Shown here: positions 7,986 to 15,630 of the stretch, piece after piece | Layout of the letters: the number at the start of each line of letters is the position of its first letter | Numbering within the stretch: the first letter of the stretch is position 1 | IMG/VR virus record: IMGVR_UViG_3300042527_000625 | Location: 1 to 30,330 of that record | Strand: one strand, 5' to 3' | Length of the DNA stretch: 30,330 nt | Origin: a virus | Notes under the pieces: model-generated | What the model was told of the DNA's origin: nothing | Databases searched by the model: none | Seen by the model: the letters and a program-made list of their open reading frames with translations, nothing else | Translations under genes and position numbers: made by a program

Positions 7986-9052
7986 CAGGCGAGACAGTCG
8001 GTGATGGTGTAGCCGAGCTGCGCCATGAGGGCGACCTCGTCGGTGTAGACCTCGCCCTTGATGTAGACGCCGCGAGCGGAGAGGTTGGCGCTCTCCTCCT
8101 CGCGAATCGACATCGGGAGCACGAGGCCACCGCTGTTGACGCCGCCACCTTCCAGCGGGTCCTCGACGACGAGCAGGAACGCCGAGGGGCGCGCGAGCAC
8201 GTCGCTGCCGGCCGCCGTGACGCCGCTGCCGAGGCAGCCGAGCCACACGGTGTCAGTGAGCAGGTCGGCCGACGTGTGCGTGAGCCCGTCCGCCGAGGTC
8301 TGCCGCCGCGCGTCGCTGATGATGAGGTCGAGGCCGAGCTCACCCTTGAACGCCGAGATGAGGTACTCGTCGGAAGCGACCGCGCGAGCGATGGGCGCGG
8401 CGCCCGATGTCACGATGGCGAAGCCCCGGGCCTCGGCGGAGCGCGCCACGAAGGACGCGACCGCGCGGCTCATGATGACCGTGTCAGGACGGAGGCCGAA
8501 CGCCTGCGCCCGGAACACCTCGATGGCGGCCCGCAGGTCGCTCATCGGGGCGGCCGTGGCGACCGTCGACCACTGCACGCCCGCGCCGCCCGTGAGGGCG
8601 GTCAGGGCGGCCGTGCCGGTCCAGTTGCCAGTGGTCGAGAACGTGGTGAGGACCTTCGCCTCGACTGCGAGGGCGAGCGACCGCGCGAGGCTCACGGCCT
8701 CAAATTCCTTGATGCTCTCGGGCATCTGCGACCGCTCGAGGAGCCGGTACGGCAGGAGGTCCGACGCGAGCTTCATCTCGACGGTGCGGTACGTGACCGT
8801 CGTCGGGGCGCCGAGCGAGCGCTGCGGGTAGTCTGCCGCGAGCGCCGTCTCGAGCACCGCGGGGGAGCCGAGCATCGACGCCGAGGGCGCGACGAAGATC
8901 GTCCCCTGATGGTCGCGGGGGGCGACGCGGACGGTGTTGCGCGCGAGGCGCGGGAACACGAGTCCGCCCAGGTCCTGCATGGCGCCGATGACGCCTGCCG
9001 CCGAGAGGACCGGATTGACCGGCGCGAGCTGCGCCGTGGTGTAACCAGCCAT
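7985..9052 (-). CDS. Major capsid protein
   Basis: A 355-residue protein beginning MAGYTTAQLAPVNPVLSAAG. Features fitting an HK97-fold coat protein of the E / P22-like type are LVFPRLARNTVRVAPRDHQG near the N-terminus, a long helix (IKEFEAVSLARSLALAVEAK), the Gly/Ala-rich P-domain-like middle with RPDTVIMSRAVASFVARS, and a C-terminal strand pair (ANLSARGVYIKGEVYTDEVA). It has one of the strongest SDs in the window, AAGGAGG nine bases before the ATG, as expected for the most abundant virion protein. It sits after the protease and decoration genes in standard head order. Confidence 0.88.
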   Translation of the reverse strand: MAGYTTAQLAPVNPVLSAAGVIGAMQDLGGLVFPRLARNTVRVAPRDHQGTIFVAPSASMLGSPAVLETALAADYPQRSLGAPTTVTYRTVEMKLASDLLPYRLLERSQMPESIKEFEAVSLARSLALAVEAKVLTTFSTTGNWTGTAALTALTGGAGVQWSTVATAAPMSDLRAAIEVFRAQAFGLRPDTVIMSRAVASFVARSAEARGFAIVTSGAAPIARAVASDEYLISAFKGELGLDLIISDARRQTSADGLTHTSADLLTDTVWLGCLGSGVTAAGSDVLARPSAFLLVVEDPLEGGGVNSGGLVLPMSIREEESANLSARGVYIKGEVYTDEVALMAQLGYTITDCLA

Positions 9053-9065
9053 GAATCAGCCCTCC

Positions 9066-9470
9066 TTAGGCCACGAGGATGCGGATGCCGGAGAGCAGAA
9101 TGCTGCACACGGCGTCGTTGGCGGTCGCGCCGGTCGAGGACCGGCCGCCGAGCATGGTGCCGAGCCCGAAATCACCGGACGCAGCGGCCTTCACCTCGGC
9201 GTCCGCGGTGCACCCGATGGTGGTACCCGGGGCGATGGCGGCCGAGGCCACGGCGTAGTCCACGCGACCCTGCACGACCACGTCGATGAGGTCGCCGACC
9301 GCGGCAGCGGCGGTGCCCGCCACGCCCACGATGAGGTGACCCGTCGCGCTCGTGCCGTCCGTCGCCTGCGTGACGACCGGGATGCCGGTGGAGTAGGAGT
9401 TGAGGCGCACGAACCGACCGCGCGCAATGGCGGCCGACGCGATGCACGTGATGGTGACGGGCTGGCTCAT
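9066..9470 (-). CDS. Head decoration protein
   Basis: A 134-residue protein beginning MSQPVTITCIASAAIARGRF, starting at 9470 with an ATGA overlap. It is almost all short strands and Gly/Ala turns, with GRVDYAVASAAIAPGTTIGC and a final CSILLSGIRILVA. This matches the small beta-barrel pattern of DUF2190-type phage decoration proteins, which bind the outside of the mature capsid. Placement between the protease/scaffold and the capsid gene is the lambda-like order (C, Nu3, D, E). The family call is by pattern and position. Confidence 0.75.
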   Translation of the reverse strand: MSQPVTITCIASAAIARGRFVRLNSYSTGIPVVTQATDGTSATGHLIVGVAGTAAAAVGDLIDVVVQGRVDYAVASAAIAPGTTIGCTADAEVKAAASGDFGLGTMLGGRSSTGATANDAVCSILLSGIRILVA

Positions 9471-9865
9471 CGGGTGTGCTCCTTGCGGCCGAGCGCCGCA
9501 GCAATCAGTTCGTTCGCCTTGGCGACCGCGGCCTTTTCGGGCGTGGTCTCGGGCTTGGGCTCGGCGGCCCCGCCGTGACCCGCCGCGCTCCCGACCTGCG
9601 CCTGCGGCACCATGTCGGAGAGCATCGCGCGCACGTCGTCGAGGCCGATGCGGACGGCCCGCTCGACCCACGACGCACGCGACGCCTGCGGGATGCGGGT
9701 CTCGCGGATGGCGCCATCGACGATGGCCTCCGCGTCCCGCGTGCGGAGCGCGAGCTCCGCGGCATCGGCGCGCGCGGCATCAGCCTGCTGCGCACCCTTC
9801 AGACGCTCGACCTCTCGGGCGAGCGCCTCCAACTGTGCGGCCTGCGCCGCAACCTGCTCGCTCAT
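9467..9865 (-). CDS. Nested scaffold protein (Nu3-like) from internal start
   Basis: Within the protease gene the ATG of residue Met368 (first base 9865) is preceded by GGAGG with an 8-base spacing, a good ribosome binding site in the middle of a coding region. Translation from it gives a 132-residue protein made of the coiled coil MSEQVAAQAAQLEALAREV, an Arg/Ala/Asp-rich middle and a C-terminal helix rich in Ala and Lys. In lambda the scaffold Nu3 is made the same way inside gene C. The internal SD is seen. The separate product is inferred. Confidence 0.6.
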   Translation of the reverse strand: MSEQVAAQAAQLEALAREVERLKGAQQADAARADAAELALRTRDAEAIVDGAIRETRIPQASRASWVERAVRIGLDDVRAMLSDMVPQAQVGSAAGHGGAAEPKPETTPEKAAVAKANELIAAALGRKEHTR

Positions 9866-10966
9866 ATCGAGCGCCTCCGTACCGCCATCGAGAGACGCGA
9901 GCGCCGGGGCGGTCCGGACAGCGCGCGGGTAGTCGAGCGGCATGCGGCCGCCCATGAACATCCAGTCATCAGCGTCGGTCGCGATGCGGTCCACCAGGCC
10001 CCGCTCCACGGCGTCCTGCGCCGAGTAGACCGACCCATCGCCGAGCGCCTCGCGACTCACGCCACGACCGCGCGCGATGTCGTCGAGCATGACCTCGGCG
10101 AGCGCGTCGACCCGGCGCTGGAGCGCTGCGAGGTAGTCGCCGTCGTCGACCGACGCGCGCTTCGAAGGCGTCTGCGTCGAGACCACCTCGACGACATGCT
10201 CGGCGTCCTCGACGTAGAGGGTCACGACCACGCCCACGCCACCGACCTGCGCAGTGGGCGATGCGACAATCTCATCGGCGCCCGAGATGACCCACAGGGC
10301 CGCTGATGCCGCGGTGCCGTAGACGTAGGCGACGACGTAGACGCCTGCGGCCTGCGCCCGTGCGATGGCACGGCGCGTCTCGACGACACCAGAGACGTAA
10401 CCCCCCGGGGAGTCGACGTGGATGATGAGCACGGGGTGGCGCTCGGCCATCGCCTTGTCGGTCTCGTGCCGAGCAGCGCTGTAATCGTAGGGATAGAGCC
10501 CGCCCTCGAGGTGCATCGAGCCGACCGCACCATCGGGCAGCACACGCGCAGGTCGAGGCGCCGAGAGCGCCCGCGCATGCCCTGCGAGCACGGCCAGTTC
10601 CGCCGGCGCCATCGATGCGCCCGTGTTCTCGTCTCGCATCGCGTCGACCTCCTTGAGCCGCTCGACCCATCGCCGCCCGGGGTCGCCGCCCCACAGGAGC
10701 CACGCCACGAATCCCGGCGTCTCCTCGCCGTCCTGGTCATCGACACCGCGCTGGAAGTCGTCAGCGTGGCGCGCGAACCAGGCAGGAGCCTCGACGGTCG
10801 CCCACTGCTCCGACTGCGGCTCACCGTCCGCGATGCTGTTCGCGCGGCGCACGGTCTCGGGCTTGAGCCCGTCGCCGGACTTGCCGGCCTCGTGCAGCTC
10901 GACACCTCGGCGCGCGGCGTCCTGCACGGCCTCGGGCGGCGTCAGCTCGGCAGTCGTGAGCGCCAT
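9467..10966 (-). CDS. Capsid maturation protease, S49 (SppA / lambda C-like), with C-terminal scaffold region
   Basis: A 499-residue protein. Residues 1-110 form a domain often fused to phage head proteases, with GLKPETVRRA and FVAWLLWGGDPGRRW. Residues about 150-345 are an S49 serine protease core: VDSPGGYVSGV (184-194), YGTAASAALWVISGADEIVA with the likely nucleophile Ser221, and TPSKRAS with likely general base Lys269, about fifty residues later as in SppA. From residue 368 a coiled coil (AAQLEALAREVERLKGAQ) and acidic/Ala-rich tail form a probable scaffold. This is the lambda C/Nu3 arrangement. The start at 10966 overlaps the portal stop (ATGA). Confidence 0.9.
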   Translation of the reverse strand: MALTTAELTPPEAVQDAARRGVELHEAGKSGDGLKPETVRRANSIADGEPQSEQWATVEAPAWFARHADDFQRGVDDQDGEETPGFVAWLLWGGDPGRRWVERLKEVDAMRDENTGASMAPAELAVLAGHARALSAPRPARVLPDGAVGSMHLEGGLYPYDYSAARHETDKAMAERHPVLIIHVDSPGGYVSGVVETRRAIARAQAAGVYVVAYVYGTAASAALWVISGADEIVASPTAQVGGVGVVVTLYVEDAEHVVEVVSTQTPSKRASVDDGDYLAALQRRVDALAEVMLDDIARGRGVSREALGDGSVYSAQDAVERGLVDRIATDADDWMFMGGRMPLDYPRAVRTAPALASLDGGTEALDMSEQVAAQAAQLEALAREVERLKGAQQADAARADAAELALRTRDAEAIVDGAIRETRIPQASRASWVERAVRIGLDDVRAMLSDMVPQAQVGSAAGHGGAAEPKPETTPEKAAVAKANELIAAALGRKEHTR

Positions 10967-12354
10967 CAGAGACCGCCCGGCAGCGCGCCCGCAGGCGGCG
11001 TCATGGCGACCGTGCCCGCGACCCGCGCGCGCTCACTGCGCCCATCGGCGGCAGTCGAGGGCGGTGCAAGCTCGAGGGTGGCGCGGATGTGGCGCTCGTC
11101 GTCTGGCGACGGCGTCAGCGCGCCGGTGTTGAGCAGCGAGACCACGTCCGCGATGCGCTCGACCCACAGCGGGGAGCGGATGCCGGCGTAGGTCAGGCGC
11201 GGCAGCTCGGCGAGCGGGAGCGGACCGATGTTCAGCGCGACGATGGTGCGGACGTAGGGCGCGAGCCCCTCGGCCACCCACTGGCACAGGTCACCCGCGA
11301 GCTGCGCCGCTAGGTCCGCGTGCACCTGCGCCGTGGAGTACGACCCCGACGAGGACGCCGAGCCCATCGCGAGGTGTTGCACGTAGCAGGCTTGGAGGAT
11401 TTGCCGCTCGAGGTCGGCGACCACGCCCGAGAGCGGAGCGGCCGAGTCGGGGCGCCCCTCCCACGCGAGCGTTGCCCACGAGGGCATCACCAGCGCGGCA
11501 TCCTCGTGCGATGACCACTTGCGGGCGATGTCGAGGAGCGCAGTGCGCGCCGACTCGATGGCCGATACGTCAGGCGGTCCGCCATCGCTGCGAGCGCTTC
11601 GCCCGAGGGCCTCCTCGTCGATGCTGATGGTGGGCACGGGGACCGCAGTCCGCTGCATCGCGACCGCGCGCAGGCGCATCGTGGCCGTGTAGTCTGTGGC
11701 GAGCGGCTCGATGTGCCGCATGATTCCGAGCCCCTCGACGCCCGCAGCCGGCGAGGGGTAGACCAGGTGCACGAGCCGCTCGTAAGGGAGCCGCACCGAC
11801 GTCATCGACGACAGCCCGCCGGGCTCGCGTCGCCATTGGTCGACCGCGACCACGCGCCCGTCGCGGTCGTACACCCATTGACGCACGCTCGATTGGTCGC
11901 GCGGCTCTAGGTCGACGTAGGTGGTCCCCTCGTAGGGGTATGCCACCATCTCCGCGAGGCTGAACCCCATCAGCGCGCCGCGCAGGAGGTCGCGCAACCG
12001 CGACTCCCACGAGGGCAGCGCGATGATGCGCCCCTCCCATTCGATGACCGGGGAGCTCGCCCCGCCGAGACCAAGCACGCGCCGCACGACCGCCGCAGCG
12101 GCCTCCGACGCAGGCGAATCCGCCACCGGGGATACGTCCCACGTGGCCGAGGTCGCGAGGCCCGACAACGCCTGCCACCCGACCCGCACGGGCGCGCACC
12201 GCTCGGCGACCGAGTAGGCCCGGATGCGCTCCGACAGCACCGCGAACCGTCGCGCGTGCTCGCCATCCTGTGCCGCGAGAGAGTGCGCGCCGATGCCCCG
12301 ACCTGGTACGGCCTCGGGCGGGGTGTAGGCGGAGACGCGGACAGCCTGCGGCAT
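10966..12354 (-). CDS. Portal protein (DUF935 / Mu gp29-like)
   Basis: A 462-residue protein forming the probable dodecameric vertex through which DNA is packaged. It shows the usual portal course: an N-terminal arm, a core with LRDLLRGALMGFSLAEMVAYPY, a VYPSPAAGVEGLGIMRHIEPL segment typical of DUF935-type portals, the helical stem region and a wing near LERQILQACYVQHLAMGSA. It is followed by the protease gene with ATGA overlap. The start at 12354 has no SD; a -10-like TAGTCT ends 6 bases before the ATG in the shared leaderless box. Confidence 0.88.
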   Translation of the reverse strand: MPQAVRVSAYTPPEAVPGRGIGAHSLAAQDGEHARRFAVLSERIRAYSVAERCAPVRVGWQALSGLATSATWDVSPVADSPASEAAAAVVRRVLGLGGASSPVIEWEGRIIALPSWESRLRDLLRGALMGFSLAEMVAYPYEGTTYVDLEPRDQSSVRQWVYDRDGRVVAVDQWRREPGGLSSMTSVRLPYERLVHLVYPSPAAGVEGLGIMRHIEPLATDYTATMRLRAVAMQRTAVPVPTISIDEEALGRSARSDGGPPDVSAIESARTALLDIARKWSSHEDAALVMPSWATLAWEGRPDSAAPLSGVVADLERQILQACYVQHLAMGSASSSGSYSTAQVHADLAAQLAGDLCQWVAEGLAPYVRTIVALNIGPLPLAELPRLTYAGIRSPLWVERIADVVSLLNTGALTPSPDDERHIRATLELAPPSTAADGRSERARVAGTVAMTPPAGALPGGL

Positions 12355-12372
12355 GTGCGCAGACTACCACAC
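12352..12372 (-). promoter_or_regulatory. Leaderless promoter box before the portal gene
   Basis: GTGTGGTAGTCTGCGCAC followed directly by the ATG of the portal gene. The box differs at one base from that before the adaptor gene (6454-6474). TAGTCT lies exactly 6 bases before the start codon and no SD is present. GTGCAT lies 17 bases upstream of the hexamer as a weak possible -35. The box would restart expression of the head block after the inserted small gene 12405-12716. Confidence 0.55.
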
Positions 12373-12404
12373 GCCGTCAGTCGATGCACGCACGGTGCGT
12401 CAGG

Positions 12405-12716
12405 CTACTCGGCTGCGGTGTCTGCGGCCCCGGGCACGGGGGCTCCGTCGCGCAACACCGTCATACCGCCGCGCAGCGCATCCCACACGGCTTCGGACTC
12501 CGTGTCGAAACTCTCGCAAGCCTCCCACACAGAGCGGTCGGACGTGTAGGCGCGCTCCCAGTTCATCCGCTCAACGGCGATGCCGACTGCCTTGGCCAGC
12601 TCGGCAGCCTGCTTGATGTTGCTTTCGTCGTCGCGCAACACCGCTACGTGGTCCTTCATCGGCCCTGCATTGCACTCCCACAGAGTCCATATGCACACCT
12701 TGACACCGTCGCTCAT
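12405..12716 (-). CDS. Unknown small protein, moron-like insert before the portal gene
   Basis: A 103-residue acidic protein (MSDGVKVCIWTLWECNAGPM) that I do not recognise. The first codons (MSDxVKV) match the start of the 6495-6866 protein although the rest differs, suggesting a shared leader-plus-start cassette. I chose the ATG at 12716 over one at 12746 because the hairpin 12729-12742 and a GAGGAG with six-base spacing stand directly before it. The upstream ATG lies ahead of that hairpin. Helices (NIKQAAELAKAVGIAVERM, ESEAVWDALRGG) suggest a small globular protein. It sits between packaging and head genes. Confidence 0.75.
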   Translation of the reverse strand: MSDGVKVCIWTLWECNAGPMKDHVAVLRDDESNIKQAAELAKAVGIAVERMNWERAYTSDRSVWEACESFDTESEAVWDALRGGMTVLRDGAPVPGAADTAAE

Positions 12717-12728
12717 CTCATCCTCCTC

Positions 12729-12742
12729 GCGCCCCTCGGCGC
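12729..12742 (-). promoter_or_regulatory. Start-associated GAGG-loop hairpin
   Basis: Minus strand GCGCC-GAGG-GGCGC, perfect 5-base-pair stem, then GAGGAG, six bases and the ATG at 12716. The same 14 bases recur at 26171-26184 and 26587-26600. A weak promoter (GTGCAG, 17 bases, TGGAGT) ends six bases upstream of it. Confidence 0.72.
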
Positions 12743-12746
12743 TCAT

Positions 12747-12986
12747 CTACTCCACTAATTCCGCCGCCGGTCTGCACGTCGTAGTGAACCCCGCCGACGT
12801 GCAGTGATAGTCCACGCCCTTGCACCGCGCGTCCCACGTCCACGAGGCGTAGTGCATCTCCACCTCGCGGACCTCGACCTGCTGCTCCGTGCACGGCATC
12901 TGCGACACGCTCATCGCACGCGCCGAGGACTGCCACTGCGCCGAGCAACCTGCGGCGACGAACGCCACGAGGATGAACCTGCCCAT
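12747..12986 (-). CDS. Small putative lipoprotein
   Basis: A 79-residue protein beginning MGRFILVAFVAAGCSAQWQ: one basic residue, a short hydrophobic stretch and a VAAGC lipobox, giving a lipid-modified Cys14. The rest holds four more Cys (32, 55, 62, 71) and reads as a small, probably disulphide-bonded periplasmic domain. I chose the start at 12986 because AGGAGG lies five bases upstream, preceded by a GAGG-loop hairpin. It sits as an extra gene between the large terminase and the head block with its own probable promoter. Morons encoding envelope lipoproteins can change phage receptors or exclude other phages, but no such role is shown here. Confidence 0.75.
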   Translation of the reverse strand: MGRFILVAFVAAGCSAQWQSSARAMSVSQMPCTEQQVEVREVEMHYASWTWDARCKGVDYHCTSAGFTTTCRPAAELVE

Positions 12987-12997
12987 ATCGACCTCCT

Positions 12998-13011
12998 GCG
13001 GCCCTCGCCGC
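12998..13011 (-). promoter_or_regulatory. Start-associated GAGG-loop hairpin
   Basis: Minus strand GCGGC-GAGG-GCCGC, perfect 5-base-pair stem, followed by AGGAGG, five bases and the lipoprotein ATG at 12986. Confidence 0.72.
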
Positions 13012-13019
13012 ACCGTCAC

Positions 13020-13047
13020 GAGTAGCACGCGCCCGGACACCTCGCAA
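13020..13047 (-). promoter_or_regulatory. Putative promoter for the small lipoprotein gene
   Basis: Minus strand TTGCGA (13047-13042), 16-base spacer ending GGGCGCGTG, CTACTC (13025-13020). Spacing and the G-rich spacer end match the promoters at 6898-6925 and 21114-21141. The -10 match is weak. It lies in the 64-base gap after the large terminase and would start the transcript near the leader hairpin. Confidence 0.42.
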
Positions 13048-13050
13048 CGC

Positions 13051-14460
13051 CTACTCATGCCACGACCCCGGCGCCTCGTACCGCCTCGGCCCCTGCTGCG
13101 TCGGAGCCGGTGCCGTCGTCGGATGACCGGGCGGCGACCACAGCACGTGCCGCACGGCGTACCGCAGCGCGTCGGCGTGGTGGTCATGCGTCCCGTCCTT
13201 CGCGGGCCTGCCGGGTTGCCGCGCGTCCCATCGATACCCCGACAGCGCGCGGGCCAGGGTGCGCCGCCCTGCCGGAGCGCGCAGTCCGGCCTCGTAGAGC
13301 TGCCGCGCCACGGTCAGCGCGCCGCGCTCGAGGGCGAGGTCTACGCGCGTGCAGCCGCTCACAATGTCACGCCGCGCCGGGTCGCGCTCGATAATGGGCA
13401 CCATGCCGAGCCCCTGCGGATGCGCCGCGCGCACCAGGTCGAGGTCAGACGCCCCGGTCTGCGCCGACCGCGCAGCGCCTGCCGGGTCGACCACGACCAT
13501 GTCGAGCGGGATGCGCCGGTCGCCCGGGGTCCAGTGGCGCCGAGGCACGCAGTCGGCTGCGAGGCGCGCGAGCAGGTCGGGGAGCGCCTCGTCGTCGGGT
13601 GCCCACTCCCGCACGACGCACCAGCGGTTACGCCCGGTCTCTGCGAGGGCGAGGACCGCGGGGTGACGGAGGCCGAAGTCCATCGCGAGGAGGCACCGCA
13701 TCGTGCCCCAATCCGGCACCAGGTCGACGACGCAGCGCTCAGGCGCCCACGACCTGAACACGGACCCCGAGGGCGGCAGCGGCCGATTCTCCGCGAGCGC
13801 CGAAAAGTCCCGCTCGCCGAGCGTCTCGCGCATCCGGTCGAGCCACCCCGGCCCGAGGTGCGCCACGTTGTCCGCGCTCACCGGCAGGTACACCGCTCCC
13901 CCGACCTCGCGCGTCCGCTCGACCCACCACGCGGGCTCGACGGGGATGCCGCACGTGAGCACGATAGGCGCGCGGACGTGCCCGCCCTGCGTCATCGGCA
14001 CGCGAGCTCGAGAGCGCGCCACGTCGAGCACGTCGGGGCGCAGCGTCTGGCACTCGTCGATGAGCACGGCGTGCGCGTTGACGCCCTCGATGGGCGACTG
14101 CCCGAGCCCCGCGCCTGCCGGCGTGTCGAGGTGCGCGAGGATGAGCCGCGACCCGCTTGGCCACGCGAACGCCTGCTCGCTGATTTGGTGCGCGACCGTC
14201 GAGCCAGAGAGCAGGCCGTGAAGATGCGGGAGGTGCACGTCGCGGAGGCGCCGATGCGTGTCCATGCCCACGACCACAGTGGCGCCGGGTCGATGCTCCG
14301 CGATGAGGCACGCGAGCGCGCAGAGTGCGAGGCTCTTACCCGACCCGAGCCCGCCGCGAATCGCTGCGATGTCACCGGGCCAGTGACCCGAGAGCCCTGC
14401 GGCGAGCATGTCGGCCTGCCACGGCAGCGGGTCGAGGTCCGCGATGCGCGGCGTGGTCAT
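13051..14460 (-). CDS. terL: Terminase large subunit
   Basis: A 469-residue packaging motor with both expected domains. ATPase: Walker A GGLGSGKS (residues 36-43), Walker B with catalytic Glu at AVLIDECQ (131-138), and VLTCGIPVEPAWW as a probable coupling segment. Nuclease, RNase H-like: MDFGL (Asp261), VVVDPAG (Asp325) and DHHADALRY (Asp426/Asp430). The protein cuts concatemeric DNA and drives it through the portal. It overlaps the small terminase gene by 4 bases (ATGA). The window edges suggest a circularly permuted genome, consistent with headful packaging. Confidence 0.95.
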   Translation of the reverse strand: MTTPRIADLDPLPWQADMLAAGLSGHWPGDIAAIRGGLGSGKSLALCALACLIAEHRPGATVVVGMDTHRRLRDVHLPHLHGLLSGSTVAHQISEQAFAWPSGSRLILAHLDTPAGAGLGQSPIEGVNAHAVLIDECQTLRPDVLDVARSRARVPMTQGGHVRAPIVLTCGIPVEPAWWVERTREVGGAVYLPVSADNVAHLGPGWLDRMRETLGERDFSALAENRPLPPSGSVFRSWAPERCVVDLVPDWGTMRCLLAMDFGLRHPAVLALAETGRNRWCVVREWAPDDEALPDLLARLAADCVPRRHWTPGDRRIPLDMVVVDPAGAARSAQTGASDLDLVRAAHPQGLGMVPIIERDPARRDIVSGCTRVDLALERGALTVARQLYEAGLRAPAGRRTLARALSGYRWDARQPGRPAKDGTHDHHADALRYAVRHVLWSPPGHPTTAPAPTQQGPRRYEAPGSWHE

Positions 14461-14909
14461 GCCGAGCCCGAGCGCTCCGGGGCGGCGCGTGCTGCGATGC
14501 GCTCGAGGAGCGGCGCCGTCTCGACGCCCTGATGCACGTGCGTCGTGACGGTGACCGAGGGCTCGCGCGGGTACTCGTCAGGGTGGGCGCGCTCGAGGAG
14601 CCACGCGGCGGCGCGCCAATCCCCGCCGGCTGATGCGCCTCGAACTTGCTCGAGGAGCGTGGCATTCGCGCGCGCGCGCGCCTGCGCCCATCGGGCCGCG
14701 AACGTCGCGAACGGTTCCTCTCCGGCCTTGCCACGCAGCGCCCACTCGTCGACCGTGGACCGCGCCACGCCCGCGCGAGCGCATGCCGCGCCCACAAACC
14801 CGAGCGACTCCATCGCCGCGCAGAGGATGTCCATCGTCTCCGGCGTGCACTTCGTCGGCGCGCCCGTGTCGTGCGTCTTGGGCGGCAGACGAGGCTTGCG
14901 CGCGCTCAC
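14457..14909 (-). CDS. terS: Terminase small subunit
   Basis: A 150-residue protein starting at a GTG overlapping the previous stop (GTGA at 14909-14906). After a basic N-terminal tail comes a helix-turn-helix, FVGAACARAGVARSTVDEWA (about residues 38-57). Then follow a helical oligomerisation region (RWAQARARANATLLEQV) and the GDWRAAAWLLERAHPDEYPR segment common in small terminases. It recognises phage DNA and delivers it to the large subunit, whose gene overlaps its end. Confidence 0.88.
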   Translation of the reverse strand: MSARKPRLPPKTHDTGAPTKCTPETMDILCAAMESLGFVGAACARAGVARSTVDEWALRGKAGEEPFATFAARWAQARARANATLLEQVRGASAGGDWRAAAWLLERAHPDEYPREPSVTVTTHVHQGVETAPLLERIAARAAPERSGSA

Positions 14910-15337
14910 ACTGCCACCCGCTGCGGACCCACCGGCCACGCCGCCATCTGCTCCCGTGCGACCCGCGCCACCTCGAGGATGACGCTCGCCCGCTGCGCTG
15001 CGCCCCAATCGTAGACCACCGGCGCCCCGCCGACCGGCCCCGTCCGCGTCCACCGCCCGAGCAGCACAGCCGGAACGCCTCGGTCTCGCGCAGCTCGCAG
15101 CACATGGTCGTGGAGCAGTCGCGTCGGGTCGTCCTCGGCGGCGCTCATGCCCTCGCCCGTGTCCTCGGCGACGAGGAGCAGCGTCGGGGGCGGCTGCACG
15201 TCGAGCAGCCGCAGCACGTCGAGCGTGGTCGAGAGTGCGATGGTGACGTTGGCGCCGAGCGCCCGCGCCGCCGCGATGAGCAGCGCACGGGGCGCCTCGG
15301 TCTCGCCGTAGATGACGACGGTCATCGGCATGGTCAT
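14906..15337 (-). CDS. Unknown alpha/beta protein before the terminase
   Basis: A 143-residue protein not recognised. It starts MTMPMTVVIYGETEAPRALL at 15337 (ATGA overlap, GGAG four bases upstream). A second ATG six bases on is also possible. Alternating strands and helices (TVVIYG, ALLIAAARALGANVTIAL, PPTLLLVAED, VPAVLLGRW, PVVYDWG) suggest a Rossmann-like or receiver-like fold of about 120 residues. No phosphate-binding loop or catalytic motif is evident. It links the lysis-type cluster to the small terminase by 4-base overlaps on both sides. Confidence 0.75.
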   Translation of the reverse strand: MTMPMTVVIYGETEAPRALLIAAARALGANVTIALSTTLDVLRLLDVQPPPTLLLVAEDTGEGMSAAEDDPTRLLHDHVLRAARDRGVPAVLLGRWTRTGPVGGAPVVYDWGAAQRASVILEVARVAREQMAAWPVGPQRVAV

Positions 15338-15630
15338 CCGTCTCCCTGTGTCCCCGGGGCGGGCGGTATGCCCCCCAGGTGATGGATCATCGACTGCTGC
15401 GTCAGGTCGCGCCGAAGTCCGTGCATACGCTCCGAGCATACCCGCTGGCTCACCCGCTCGCCGTCGATTCGCTTGATGTCGGACTCACTGCGCTGGAAGT
15501 CGACCACGAGACGCTCGACCATCAACCTGGTCCTCTCCATCGCCGAGGCCATGCGCCACAGGATGCCGCCGAGCGTGACGGTCGCGCCGACGATGCCGAG
15601 CACCACAGCGACGGCCGGGGCGCTATCCAC
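15334..15630 (-). CDS. Membrane-anchored coiled-coil protein, candidate inner-membrane spanin
   Basis: A 98-residue protein from a GTG at 15630 with GGAG seven bases upstream. Residues 5-27 (PAVAVVLGIVGATVTLGGIL) form one membrane segment, followed by a helical coiled coil (SAMERTRLMVERLVVDFQRS and on to RDLTQQ) and a Pro/Gly-rich end. One N-terminal membrane anchor with a coiled-coil periplasmic domain is the plan of an i-spanin. XhlA-type haemolysin-like proteins share it. The nearby lipoprotein at 15981-16307 could be the outer-membrane partner. Confidence 0.65.
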   Translation of the reverse strand: MDSAPAVAVVLGIVGATVTLGGILWRMASAMERTRLMVERLVVDFQRSESDIKRIDGERVSQRVCSERMHGLRRDLTQQSMIHHLGGIPPAPGTQGDG

